Shown piece by piece: positions 1 through 7,352 of a stretch of 44,495 bases of DNA. A model generated the notes under the pieces. That model was given only the letters and a program-made list of their open reading frames with translations. It ran no database searches and was not told where the DNA came from. Origin of the DNA: Verrucomicrobiota bacterium (GTDB lineage Bacteria; Chlamydiota; Chlamydiia; Chlamydiales; Rhabdochlamydiaceae); contig JAFEGV010000013.1 in NCBI GenBank assembly GCA_018239665.1, forward strand, positions 1-44,495, in the 5' to 3' direction. The stretch's first letter is position 1. Every line of letters starts with the position of its first letter. Both the position numbers and the translations under genes were made by a program.

Positions 1-518
1 GCAGCCAAAAATTTGGAAATTCGATCGAGTTTGCAATAGACTTCAGGAGAATAAAGCGATGAGGGCAATAAATTTGATCTTAATGAGTTCTCATTTGCGT
101 TTGGGAAAAGGCTTTTTAGAACGTCTATTTCTTCAATAAGGGACTCTGTTGTGAGGTTTCCATTGTTCGCAGTTTCGAAAAAGAAGAGTTCGAACTTGCC
201 AATTGTGCTCGCAAGCGCAGTCTCGCATTCCCTTTGCAGGTCGGGGTTGAAGAAATTCTTGTTTTCGATAGTTTCGTTAAGAAGTTGGACGCCGGCGTTA
301 ATGTATTCTCTGACCTTTTCGCGGGTTGGATCTATTCCATGGGACCGCATCTCTTTGAGCAGCTGATCGGAAAAACGCTGGGCTTCAAAGCCGCGCGATT
401 CGGAAGGAGCGTCAATCAGGTCAAAGGTGCATGACAGAAGTTTCATGCTGTCCTGGAGGGCCTCCAGGGTAGATGGGTAGGAACCTGTTGACGATGGTAG
501 TTGATTAAAACTTGGCAT
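1..518 (-). CDS. Hypothetical protein, C-terminus cut off by the window edge
   Basis: I translated an open frame from the ATG at 516-518 that stays open to base 1 for 172 codons, so the gene is partial. The protein begins MPSFNQLPSSTGSYPSTLEA and is rich in Leu, Glu, Asn and Ser, with predicted helical character (for example the segment around LLKEMRSHGIDPTREKVREY). There is no signal peptide or membrane segment in the visible part. A weak purine run (AAGGG) lies about 9 bases upstream of the ATG. I recognise no family. An AT-rich spacer precedes it, as with the other effector-like genes here, so a secreted accessory protein is possible but unproven. Confidence 0.6.
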   Translation of the reverse strand, partial: MPSFNQLPSSTGSYPSTLEALQDSMKLLSCTFDLIDAPSESRGFEAQRFSDQLLKEMRSHGIDPTREKVREYINAGVQLLNETIENKNFFNPDLQRECETALASTIGKFELFFFETANNGNLTTESLIEEIDVLKSLFPNANENSLRSNLLPSSLYSPEVYCKLDRISKFLA

Positions 519-697
519 TTAAATTATCCCTTTTTTTATTAAATTTCCTTCAAATTCGAGCGAAATTTTAATAAAATTTATAATTTACGTCAATTTTAAT
601 ATTTAATAGTTAATATATTGAGTTATTCCGCGTTTATTGATTGCGGTATGTGACTATAGCATTAATAACTAATGACTTAAGTTCGTTTAATGCTATG

Positions 698-806
698 AGC
701 CTCTGTAGACGACAATTTTTGAACTTATAGACGGCTGCGGCTTTGCCATATCGATCTAGCTTTGCCTCGCTCGCCTCTAAGTTCAAAATTGTCGTGTACA
801 GAGGCT
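698..806. repeat. Inverted repeat (about 29-bp arms) at the 3' end of the GH81-like gene
   Basis: Bases 698-727 and 778-806 are near-perfect reverse complements (one mismatch, one extra T) around a 50-base loop. The inner end overlaps the TAG stop codon of the minus-strand gene ending at 805 by two bases. It could act as a terminator stem but lacks a clear U-run, and it looks more like an inserted palindromic element. The rest of the gap, 519-697, is AT-rich with no feature I can name. Confidence 0.7.
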
Positions 807-3800
807 ATGAGTGATGGGGACCCTCAGTTTCCATAAGCTTCCAAATGGCAAGGTCATGGGGTGTAAACCCTGAGGTGTTGAACTCGCTGGCCCATTCGGA
901 GAGGTCTTCTAGGGAGCCGTCTGCCATTTCCAAGGTCGTGATCCGGGTCAGGGCTTGGATGAAGCTGCTCAAAGCCAGCCGCGCGCTAAAGAGATCGCTT
1001 AAAATCCTTAAAGCATGGGCTGCTTGTTTTTGGATCTGATGGAGGGCTCCGCGGAAGCCGTACTTAGCGGCCAAAGCTGTCCAGTGGGCAGGGCTTCTGC
1101 AGGAGGCGATGTCGCTTTGCAGCTGCTGCAACTTAAACTGGGCAATCGACGAGAGCTTGCGCCAATCGGCATCCGTTGAAGGGATCTCCTGGGCAAGTCC
1201 CAAGAAGGATTGGGCATGGTAGAGATTGATCGTCCTTTCGGAGAGGTAGGCGGTGACCTCTGCCTTGACCTGGCCGAAGACTTGGGAAGAGGAGAAGAGG
1301 GGAGCCGGCTCGATTGATGGCGTTTCTGCCGCGGGGGCTTCGATTGCAACGGGCGCTTCGAGGGGCGTTGCATCATATCGCAGCTCTGTCGAGCTCTTTG
1401 GGGCAGGCTCTTCTTGCTGTTGGAACAGGTGCGTATCGGGAGCTTGCTTTTGGAACGGTTCTTCTTGGAGGGCTTCTTGCGGATCGGTTTGCGTAATGAC
1501 GCAGAACGGATAGAGGTCGTTGTAGGAAATCCCGGGATAAGTGTCAGCAATCGAAGGGAGGATGATCGAGCGGGCCCACATGTGCAAGTCCTGCATGGTC
1601 CCTTTGTATTCGATCAGGGTCTGGATCTCTTTCTGGAGGCTTTCAGCGATTTTGAACGCGTTGGAAGTCAAATTGGGGCTATGGAGCCAAACGTTTGTTT
1701 TTTCAAGCCAGAATTGAAGCGGAATGGGATGGGTGTCTTGCGGAAGGGGAGGCAAGAGGTTCTGCGGGATCGGGCTTTGGACGGGATCTTGGACTTTATG
1801 CATGGCAGCAAAAACCTGGACCTGGAGAATCGGATGCAGCGCGTCTGTAGGCAGTGGAAACTCTGTGGGATTGAGCTGATGGGCACGCATGTACCAATCT
1901 AAAATGGCGATTGCCGTATGGGGGCTTACGCGTGCGATCAGAGGGATCAGGGAAGGGATTGCCTTTAACGCGTTTTGAAAGAGAGGGGCGGTGGCGAAGT
2001 TATCGAGGAAGGCTTCTTCATCGAATTCGTTCAAGTTGCAGTTAAAGAGGTTCTGGAAGGCAATGAAGGTGGTTTGGGCATCGATCCATCTAGAGCTTCC
2101 TGAAGCCTGTTCGGCAAGGGTGGAGAAGTTGTTCTGCGATGAGGCTTGGATGTCGGTGTTGAGGCTGCAGCAAACGACTTTCTCAGCGAAGGCTGCGGCA
2201 GCTTCCGGAGCATTTGTTTCCGTGTAGATCGAAGAGGGGCTGCCGGGAAGGCAATAGGCTTGCGCCGAGGCGTAAAGGCGCCCGGCAAGAGTTGCAGCAA
2301 AGGACTCGAGCTGTTTATCGTAGCAGGACTTTGCCCACAATGCAATGCCGAGGAGGCTGTTGAGCTCTTCTCCGACCGCCCTGGCGGCCATTCCGTCCGG
2401 CCCCGGAGCCACTGCGCCGGATCCTCTTCCGAGTCCTGTATAAGGGTCCCACATCCGCATTTTGGGGAAATAAGGGCTTTGGTCAAAGGGGCAGCAGATA
2501 TCGTTAATAAGGAGGTTGACGACCTCTTTGCGGTGCCCTTTGAACCAGTCGGGCGTAATGTCATTGATGGCCGCCGCCGCTTGGATCAGATAACCATAGG
2601 TCCGATGGTGGTCTTGCCCATAGGTGTTGTACTCGTCGGAAGGGAGAGCTGTCACGACCATGTGGTTCGCTTCGTCGTATTGGAGCTGGCCTCCGCTTAA
2701 ATAATCGTCAAGGCCGGCTTTTGCGATGCATAAAGCTGTCTGGAATGCTGCCATAAACGCATTGTTGTCGAATAGCTGCTGGTTCTGCGACAGGAGCGTG
2801 AACATCGAATGAGAAAGCTGGGCCAGATATTGGATCTGCTGGGCAGCCTTTAAGCTCGATGCTCCGCGGGCCTTGATGTCGAATTGCGAGACGTTTTGGA
2901 TGATCGAGCCGACAAGCGTGCTAAGCTGTTCTTGGTTAAATTGCGAAATGACGGCATCAGGCCAATTGATCGGATGCTCTTCCTGGGAAAAGTTAAGCTC
3001 TTGGTCCGCTGCGATCGCAAAGCGGGCGGGACCGTGCAGGGTTTGATAAGAGAGGCCGATCTTTTGCGTCGTTGCTTCAAGAGCGGAGAAGTCGGGGTTG
3101 AGGAGGGCTATCAGAAGGTCTTGTTTTTTGATCTGCGGGGGATTGTGCTGCTTGAGGTGGGCAAGAGGATTAAGATGCCGGACGGTGTAGGTGTACTTCC
3201 AAGCTCCGTTTCCTGTGATGCTGAACGTTCCGCCTGTCGCGTAGACCCAAGCATGTTGGAGGAATTGGAAAGTCGCTTCTTCCACCGAGCTCCCATTCGG
3301 AACTTTGGCGATCCGCAAGGTGGCTTCGCCGCAGGGTTCGATCGCTTCGATCCCATTGACGATCGCATCATCAGCGTAAACGACGCGGGTCGAATAGGGG
3401 ACGGTATTTGCATCGCTTTCTAAAAACTGATGGGACTTTCCTTCCGGAACAGAGACTCCTTCAGGAAGGAGGATCATTTCGGCTGCGTTGACGGTCTTGA
3501 ATGCGATCGGAGTCGGGCTAAAGACAAGATAGGTCTCTTCCGTCTCATGAATTTGGAATGAGAAGATCTGGCCTTCCAGAGCATCCAAATTGGGAATGAG
3601 GACCACTTCGCCGATTCGGGCTTGGATCCCTTTGGCACTGACGGTACTCGAAGCGATTTGGGTCCGGGGATCTTTCAATTCTTCGTCGGGAACAACAAGA
3701 AAATAACTGTGGGCTTGAATGCTTTCATTGCGGATCGTCATTCCTGCGACGCGCAAAGAGGGGGTGCAGTTGCGGAATAATAGAGTGATGAAGGGGCTGC

Positions 3801-4749
3801 CGCGAAGGACCGGCGCCGTCAGGCAAGCCTCGCCCGCCTGGTAATGGAGTGTCGCGCAGTGGTCGTCGAAGGAGGTGATCGTCGGAGGAAACTGGAGAAC
3901 TTCCTTTGTTCCTGCAACCAACGTATAGGGCTGGGTTTGGAAGAAGGTCGCGACATCGGCGTTCGCATCCGTGCGAAATTGCTCGGACTGGATGAACTCA
4001 AGGCCATGCGCGTTATTTTTGATGAGGTAGCAGCCTTGGTCCACATTAGGACGGAAAGCAGTGCTAGAGGGGATCAGGATCTCTTCGCCGATCTGAGCGT
4101 TCGGCTTAAATTTCTGCGCTTGCGCTTGAGCAATGCAAGCCAGAGGATCTTGGATTGATGTGCCATCGGAAACGACCGTCATCGGATAAAAGCCGGGGCC
4201 TAAGCGGTCGGCAAGATAAAGCCACCAGCTGCTCGTCGGCAACGGGCGGCCGGGATATCCTGCGATATTGTAGGCGTCCCGATGGATGCTTGGATTGCTT
4301 ATTCCTTTGAGCAGCTCCGAGGGAGACAAGGTCTCGGGACCTATTTTCCCCAGTTGGCCCAGCAGGTTTTCCACATAGTCTTCGACGCAATACTTCCGGT
4401 CAAGGTCCCATTCGAGCTGTTGGACGAGAAAGTTGATCCCTTGCTCCTCTTCGAATGTGTCGGGAGGGCTTTTTTCTTCCAAAGCATGCCTGACCTCTAC
4501 GCAAAACTTCTGGATGATCTGGTCGATCGCTTCAGCTTGAAAGTCGATATGCATCCACATCTGCTCCGGATCGGCATGCATCTTATTCACCGTGGTGTGA
4601 ATATTGTGCATGATCTTTTCCAAGAGCTTGTTTTGCCGGTCGAGCTCATCGTGGAACGACTTCTTCAACGCCTCGAGGTTGGACGGAAGAAGCAGCGAGA
4701 TGACAGGCTTGATCTCTTTTTTTTCATCCGGTTTGCGTAGCAGCGACAT
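805..4749 (-). CDS. GH81-like (endo-1,3-beta-glucanase family) large protein, probable non-Sec secreted factor
   Basis: The 1314-residue protein carries a glycoside hydrolase family 81 core. An N-terminal beta-sandwich signature is at about 167-190 (RPLPTSSWW, then GPGFYP). The catalytic barrel motif is at 713-720 (DHHRTYGY), with FPKMRMWDPYTG at 761-772 and a GEELNSLLGIALW stretch at 793-805. In known GH81 enzymes the Asp of the DHH motif is the general acid, and two Glu residues spaced four apart lie in the ESSSEA segment. Here the second Glu seems kept and the first appears to be Arg, so activity is uncertain. About 140 helical residues precede the core, and a Pro/Glu-rich linker plus a helical domain (from about 1150) follow it. 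No Sec signal peptide is visible. The start follows a GGGAAG ribosome site inside the upstream small gene, which it overlaps by one base. Expected substrate if active: beta-1,3-glucan of cyst, algal or fungal walls (inference). Confidence 0.75.
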   Translation of the reverse strand: MSLLRKPDEKKEIKPVISLLLPSNLEALKKSFHDELDRQNKLLEKIMHNIHTTVNKMHADPEQMWMHIDFQAEAIDQIIQKFCVEVRHALEEKSPPDTFEEEQGINFLVQQLEWDLDRKYCVEDYVENLLGQLGKIGPETLSPSELLKGISNPSIHRDAYNIAGYPGRPLPTSSWWLYLADRLGPGFYPMTVVSDGTSIQDPLACIAQAQAQKFKPNAQIGEEILIPSSTAFRPNVDQGCYLIKNNAHGLEFIQSEQFRTDANADVATFFQTQPYTLVAGTKEVLQFPPTITSFDDHCATLHYQAGEACLTAPVLRGSPFITLLFRNCTPSLRVAGMTIRNESIQAHSYFLVVPDEELKDPRTQIASSTVSAKGIQARIGEVVLIPNLDALEGQIFSFQIHETEETYLVFSPTPIAFKTVNAAEMILLPEGVSVPEGKSHQFLESDANTVPYSTRVVYADDAIVNGIEAIEPCGEATLRIAKVPNGSSVEEATFQFLQHAWVYATGGTFSITGNGAWKYTYTVRHLNPLAHLKQHNPPQIKKQDLLIALLNPDFSALEATTQKIGLSYQTLHGPARFAIAADQELNFSQEEHPINWPDAVISQFNQEQLSTLVGSIIQNVSQFDIKARGASSLKAAQQIQYLAQLSHSMFTLLSQNQQLFDNNAFMAAFQTALCIAKAGLDDYLSGGQLQYDEANHMVVTALPSDEYNTYGQDHHRTYGYLIQAAAAINDITPDWFKGHRKEVVNLLINDICCPFDQSPYFPKMRMWDPYTGLGRGSGAVAPGPDGMAARAVGEELNSLLGIALWAKSCYDKQLESFAATLAGRLYASAQAYCLPGSPSSIYTETNAPEAAAAFAEKVVCCSLNTDIQASSQNNFSTLAEQASGSSRWIDAQTTFIAFQNLFNCNLNEFDEEAFLDNFATAPLFQNALKAIPSLIPLIARVSPHTAIAILDWYMRAHQLNPTEFPLPTDALHPILQVQVFAAMHKVQDPVQSPIPQNLLPPLPQDTHPIPLQFWLEKTNVWLHSPNLTSNAFKIAESLQKEIQTLIEYKGTMQDLHMWARSIILPSIADTYPGISYNDLYPFCVITQTDPQEALQEEPFQKQAPDTHLFQQQEEPAPKSSTELRYDATPLEAPVAIEAPAAETPSIEPAPLFSSSQVFGQVKAEVTAYLSERTINLYHAQSFLGLAQEIPSTDADWRKLSSIAQFKLQQLQSDIASCRSPAHWTALAAKYGFRGALHQIQKQAAHALRILSDLFSARLALSSFIQALTRITTLEMADGSLEDLSEWASEFNTSGFTPHDLAIWKLMETEGPHHS

Positions 4750-4922
4750 TACTTTTTCTTCCCTTTTCCATATTTGCGCATCATCAGCCGTTTCCAGCCT
4801 TCAGCGGTTAATACTTTTTGAAAGGCCGTTGTTTTCTTTTTCCCTTCTGGAGCAGGTTTGGAGGACATCTTTTTTTTCCCCTCTGTTTTTTTTGTTCCCT
4901 TCTTAAAGAATCGGGTAATCAT
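4749..4922 (-). CDS. Small Lys-rich protein, translationally coupled to the GH81-like gene
   Basis: This 57-residue frame starts at the ATG complementary to 4920-4922, preceded by AAGGA with six-base spacing. Its TAA stop shares one A with the ATG of the 1314-residue gene (TAATG). The product is extremely basic (MITRFFKKGTKKTEGKKK at the start, KYGKGKKK at the end), with a short hydrophobic/aromatic core around FQKVLTAEGWKRLMM. A second in-frame ATG at codon 19 is possible. The good ribosome site and the stop-start overlap support a real gene. I know no family. A nucleic-acid-binding or partner-binding role for the neighbouring large protein is only a guess, and known type III chaperones are usually acidic, unlike this one. 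Confidence 0.6.
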   Translation of the reverse strand: MITRFFKKGTKKTEGKKKMSSKPAPEGKKKTTAFQKVLTAEGWKRLMMRKYGKGKKK

Positions 4923-5075
4923 ATGGGTTCCTTGAGTACTCTTTTACAGACACCACCGTATCCTCAGTCTAGCTCCGGTCATAAGGTGTTGTCAAGTATT
5001 TATTTTATTTTTAGCTGTAATGACTCTAAAAATAGGAACATGATATGCTCTTATTTTTTAATAAGGCGGAGGAAT

Positions 5076-5489
5076 ATGGCCGAGATCGACATTTGGTATG
5101 AAGGGGATTTGTCCACGCGCTGCGTGCATAGGGAAAATGGTGCGGAGATCACGACCGATGCTCCGAAAGACAACCAAGGGCTCGGCAGGGTCTTCTCGCC
5201 GACGGACCTGGTTGCCGCCGCCTTAGGGTCGTGCGTACTGACGCTGATGGGAATGATCGCCCGCAAGCGCAACATCGACATCAAGGGAACAAAGATGACC
5301 ATCGTCAAAGAGATGCAGGCGGCGCCGTCTCGCCGGATCGGCAGGTTGACCGCGCATGTCTACTGCCCCCATGAGTTTTCTCCGGAGATCACCGAGCAGT
5401 TGATCAGAGCCGCGCAAACCTGTCCTGTGAAACATAGCCTGCATCCCGACATCCAACAGGAACTGATCTTTCATTGGGGTGCTTCGTGA
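5076..5489 (+). CDS. OsmC/Ohr-family protein
   Basis: 137 residues, the normal length for OsmC-family thiol peroxidases. Two cysteines sit at the family positions: C53 in LGSCVLTLMGMIARKRNIDI at the start of the central helix, and C116 in QTCPVKHSL. The family reduces organic hydroperoxides through this cysteine pair in the cytoplasm, although the branch with this sequence pattern (YhfA-like) is less well characterised. The frame stays open far upstream, but the ATG at 5076 has a strong GGAGG site (GGCGGAGGAAT) and gives the usual N-terminus. It is the first gene of a tight operon. Its TGA overlaps the start of holA (GTGA). Family assignment is solid; the physiological peroxide substrate is unknown. 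Confidence 0.88.
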   Translation: MAEIDIWYEGDLSTRCVHRENGAEITTDAPKDNQGLGRVFSPTDLVAAALGSCVLTLMGMIARKRNIDIKGTKMTIVKEMQAAPSRRIGRLTAHVYCPHEFSPEITEQLIRAAQTCPVKHSLHPDIQQELIFHWGAS

Positions 5490-6499
5490 AGTTCCAGAGC
5501 TGGCCTGCCTTCGGCAAGCACTTGAGCGAGTCGACGCCGAACCATCTCTCGCCGATCTATCTGATCATTGCCCCGTGCAGCTATGAGAGGAAAAAGATCT
5601 GCGATATGATCATTGCCTCTCTTCACAAAAAAGATCCCCATCTGACACCGCAGCATTGCGATGCAGCCGCGGTCTCTTTGAACGAGGTCGTCGATCAGCT
5701 GAACTCCCGCTCCTTATTCGGTTCGGCGCCTGTCGTTGTTTGCGATGGACTGGACAAATTGAAAAAAAGCGGCTGGGAGCCCCTTTTAACCTACGCGGAA
5801 AGCCCCTCTTCCTTTTCCTATCTGATCTTAGGCTCTTCGAGCGCAAAAAACACGGCCGACCTTTACCAGAAGGGAAAAAAAGAGCTGGTCGTTTTGGACT
5901 TGAGCGATGAAAAACCGTGGGACCGAAAAGCGAGGTTTCAACGGTACATGATCGAATACGCCCTCAAGGATGGCAAGACGCTTAGTCCCGACGCCGCCCA
6001 GCACTTGCTCGACCATATCGGGTTGGACCTGCCGAGCTTGGAACAAGAGCTGACCAAGCTGATCTGTTATGTGGGAGAGCGAAAAGCGATTGCTATGAGC
6101 GATGTCGAACAGATCTGCGCGGTCGAGAAAACGGTGTCGACCTGGCAATTATCGGAAATGGTCGTTTGGGAATCTAAAGCTGTGGCGCCTCCGCCAACGA
6201 TCGATCTCTCTTGGCTTTTGCCGTTTCTCGGACAGCTCCGCTACCAGCTCCAAATCGGCCTGCAGCTTGCGGTGATGATCGACACGCACATGCTGCCGGG
6301 AGATATGGCCAAGCAGCTTCCGCAGTTAAGAGGGGCCCTGTTCGATAAGAGGATGGCAGTCGCTAAACAAAGGGGGCAGGAGTACTTCCGCTCCGGACTG
6401 AAGAGCCTCTTCGAGATCGAGCTCCTTGCGAAAAATAGCGGAGGAACGGCAATCCTTCTCTTTGATCTTTTGACTGCAAAATTGGCTCATGCGCGATGA
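5486..6499 (+). CDS. holA: DNA polymerase III delta subunit (clamp loader)
   Basis: About 337 residues from the GTG at 5486, which overlaps the osmC-like stop as GTGA and has GGGGTG just upstream. A TTG at 5474 is an alternative start. The layout matches HolA: an N-terminal AAA+-like fold without a Walker A motif (YLIIAPCSYERKKICDMI, then SLFGSAPVVVCDGLDKL), a middle region with LSPDAAQHLLDHIGLDLPSL followed by an ELTKLICY helix, and a helical C-terminal collar domain. The protein opens the beta clamp during loading as part of the gamma complex. Sequence conservation is low, as usual for delta. The neighbouring methylase overlaps it by four bases. In Chlamydia trachomatis the homologous pair is, to my knowledge, CT047-CT048, which supports the call. 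Confidence 0.8.
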   Translation: MKFQSWPAFGKHLSESTPNHLSPIYLIIAPCSYERKKICDMIIASLHKKDPHLTPQHCDAAAVSLNEVVDQLNSRSLFGSAPVVVCDGLDKLKKSGWEPLLTYAESPSSFSYLILGSSSAKNTADLYQKGKKELVVLDLSDEKPWDRKARFQRYMIEYALKDGKTLSPDAAQHLLDHIGLDLPSLEQELTKLICYVGERKAIAMSDVEQICAVEKTVSTWQLSEMVVWESKAVAPPPTIDLSWLLPFLGQLRYQLQIGLQLAVMIDTHMLPGDMAKQLPQLRGALFDKRMAVAKQRGQEYFRSGLKSLFEIELLAKNSGGTAILLFDLLTAKLAHAR

Positions 6500-7212
6500 A
6501 ACCTACCTTATTCTTATTTCCTAACGTTCTCGATGAAGAGGGCGATCACAGCCGAGTTCTTCCCAAAAGCGTCGATGAGGCTGTCGCACAAATCGATGGA
6601 CTGATCGCGGAGAGCGAGAAACCCGCACGGAGGTTTTTGCGACGCTTTGCTTTCGAAGCTCCGAAAACTTTTCGGGATATCCCGATTAGACTTCTCAACG
6701 AACACACGCCCGACAAGCAGATCGATGAACTGCTCGAGCCAATCCTCAAAGGGCAGCGCTGGGGCCTGATCTCCGATTGCGGAATGCCCTGCCTTGCCGA
6801 TCCCGGCAGCAACCTGGTTTTTAAAGCGCGCCAAAAAGGGATCGCCGTGGAAACCTTTGCCGGACCTTCGTCGGTCTTGCTAGCGCTTGTTCTATCGGGC
6901 TTAAGCGGACAGCATTTTACCTTCCACGGCTATCTGCCGAAAGAGGAGCCTCTTCTGATCAAAGCCATTCAAGAGATGCAGAAGCGCTCAGCGCAAGAAA
7001 AGTCGACCCATCTGTTCATCGAGACCCCATACCGCAACCAGAAGCTATTAGCCCAGCTTCTCAAGACGCTTCATGACAACACGCAGCTGTGCGTTGCGAC
7101 AGACTTAACTGCGCCTGGCCAAGAAGTGTCGACTAGATCGGTTCGGGAATGGAAAAAATCTCCGATGCCGGAGATCGACAAAAGACCGACGGTCTTTGTG
7201 TTGCGCGGGTAG
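6496..7212 (+). CDS. SAM-dependent methyltransferase, tetrapyrrole-methylase fold (RsmI/YraL-like)
   Basis: 238 residues. The central part fits RsmI-type 16S rRNA (C1402 ribose) methyltransferases: GLISDCGMPCLADPGSNLV (about 91-109), the GPSSVLLALVLSGLSGQ loop and the F-HGYLPKE segment. The protein is shorter than E. coli RsmI (286) and lacks its usual N-terminal LYIVATPIGNLGD signature, here LFLFPNVLDEEGD. It also lacks the C-terminal extension. This matches the short YraL-like branch found in chlamydiae and Bacteroidetes better than canonical RsmI. The rRNA target is therefore inferred, not certain. The start ATG overlaps the holA stop (ATGA), so translation is coupled. A long stem-loop follows. 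Confidence 0.75.
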   Translation: MKPTLFLFPNVLDEEGDHSRVLPKSVDEAVAQIDGLIAESEKPARRFLRRFAFEAPKTFRDIPIRLLNEHTPDKQIDELLEPILKGQRWGLISDCGMPCLADPGSNLVFKARQKGIAVETFAGPSSVLLALVLSGLSGQHFTFHGYLPKEEPLLIKAIQEMQKRSAQEKSTHLFIETPYRNQKLLAQLLKTLHDNTQLCVATDLTAPGQEVSTRSVREWKKSPMPEIDKRPTVFVLRG

Positions 7213-7240
7213 AGTTCAAAGATTATTTCTTAAAGAAAAT

Positions 7241-7295
7241 GTGAGAAATGCTCTTGCAACGCCGGGTGAAAAAGTGGCAAGAGGGGATTTCTCAC
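7241..7295. terminator. Long stem-loop between convergent genes
   Basis: GTGAGAAATGCTCTTGC at 7241-7257 pairs with 7277-7295 (GCAAGAGGGGATTTCTCAC) with a two-base bulge, around a 19-base loop. It lies 28 bases after the methylase stop. There is no U-run, so it may be a structural mRNA end or another palindromic element rather than a classic terminator. Confidence 0.55.
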
Positions 7296-7311
7296 AAAAG
7301 TCGTATGCTTG

Positions 7312-7335
7312 GCAGAGGACCGATCGGTCCTCTGC
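7312..7335. terminator. Perfect 24-bp palindrome 17 bases after the 739-aa gene
   Basis: Bases 7312-7335 are a perfect palindrome (GCAGAGGACCGA and its complement) centred on CGATCG. It sits immediately past the stop of the minus-strand gene that ends at 7353. As RNA it would form a strong hairpin without a U-tract. Alternatively it could be a protein-binding site. Confidence 0.45.
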
Positions 7336-7352
7336 AAAGGGATCTTCTAGCT

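Noticed and set aside
2146..2700. Long open frames antisense to the GH81-like gene (also 1008-1550, 1414-1902, 2884-3423)
   Set aside because: They mirror the codon pattern of the real gene, lack ribosome sites and show low-complexity, biased products.
4818..5075. Upstream extension of the OsmC-like protein to 223 residues
   Set aside because: The added residues are Phe/Ser-rich nonsense, overlap the small basic gene on the other strand, and the ATG at 5076 has a strong ribosome site and gives family length.
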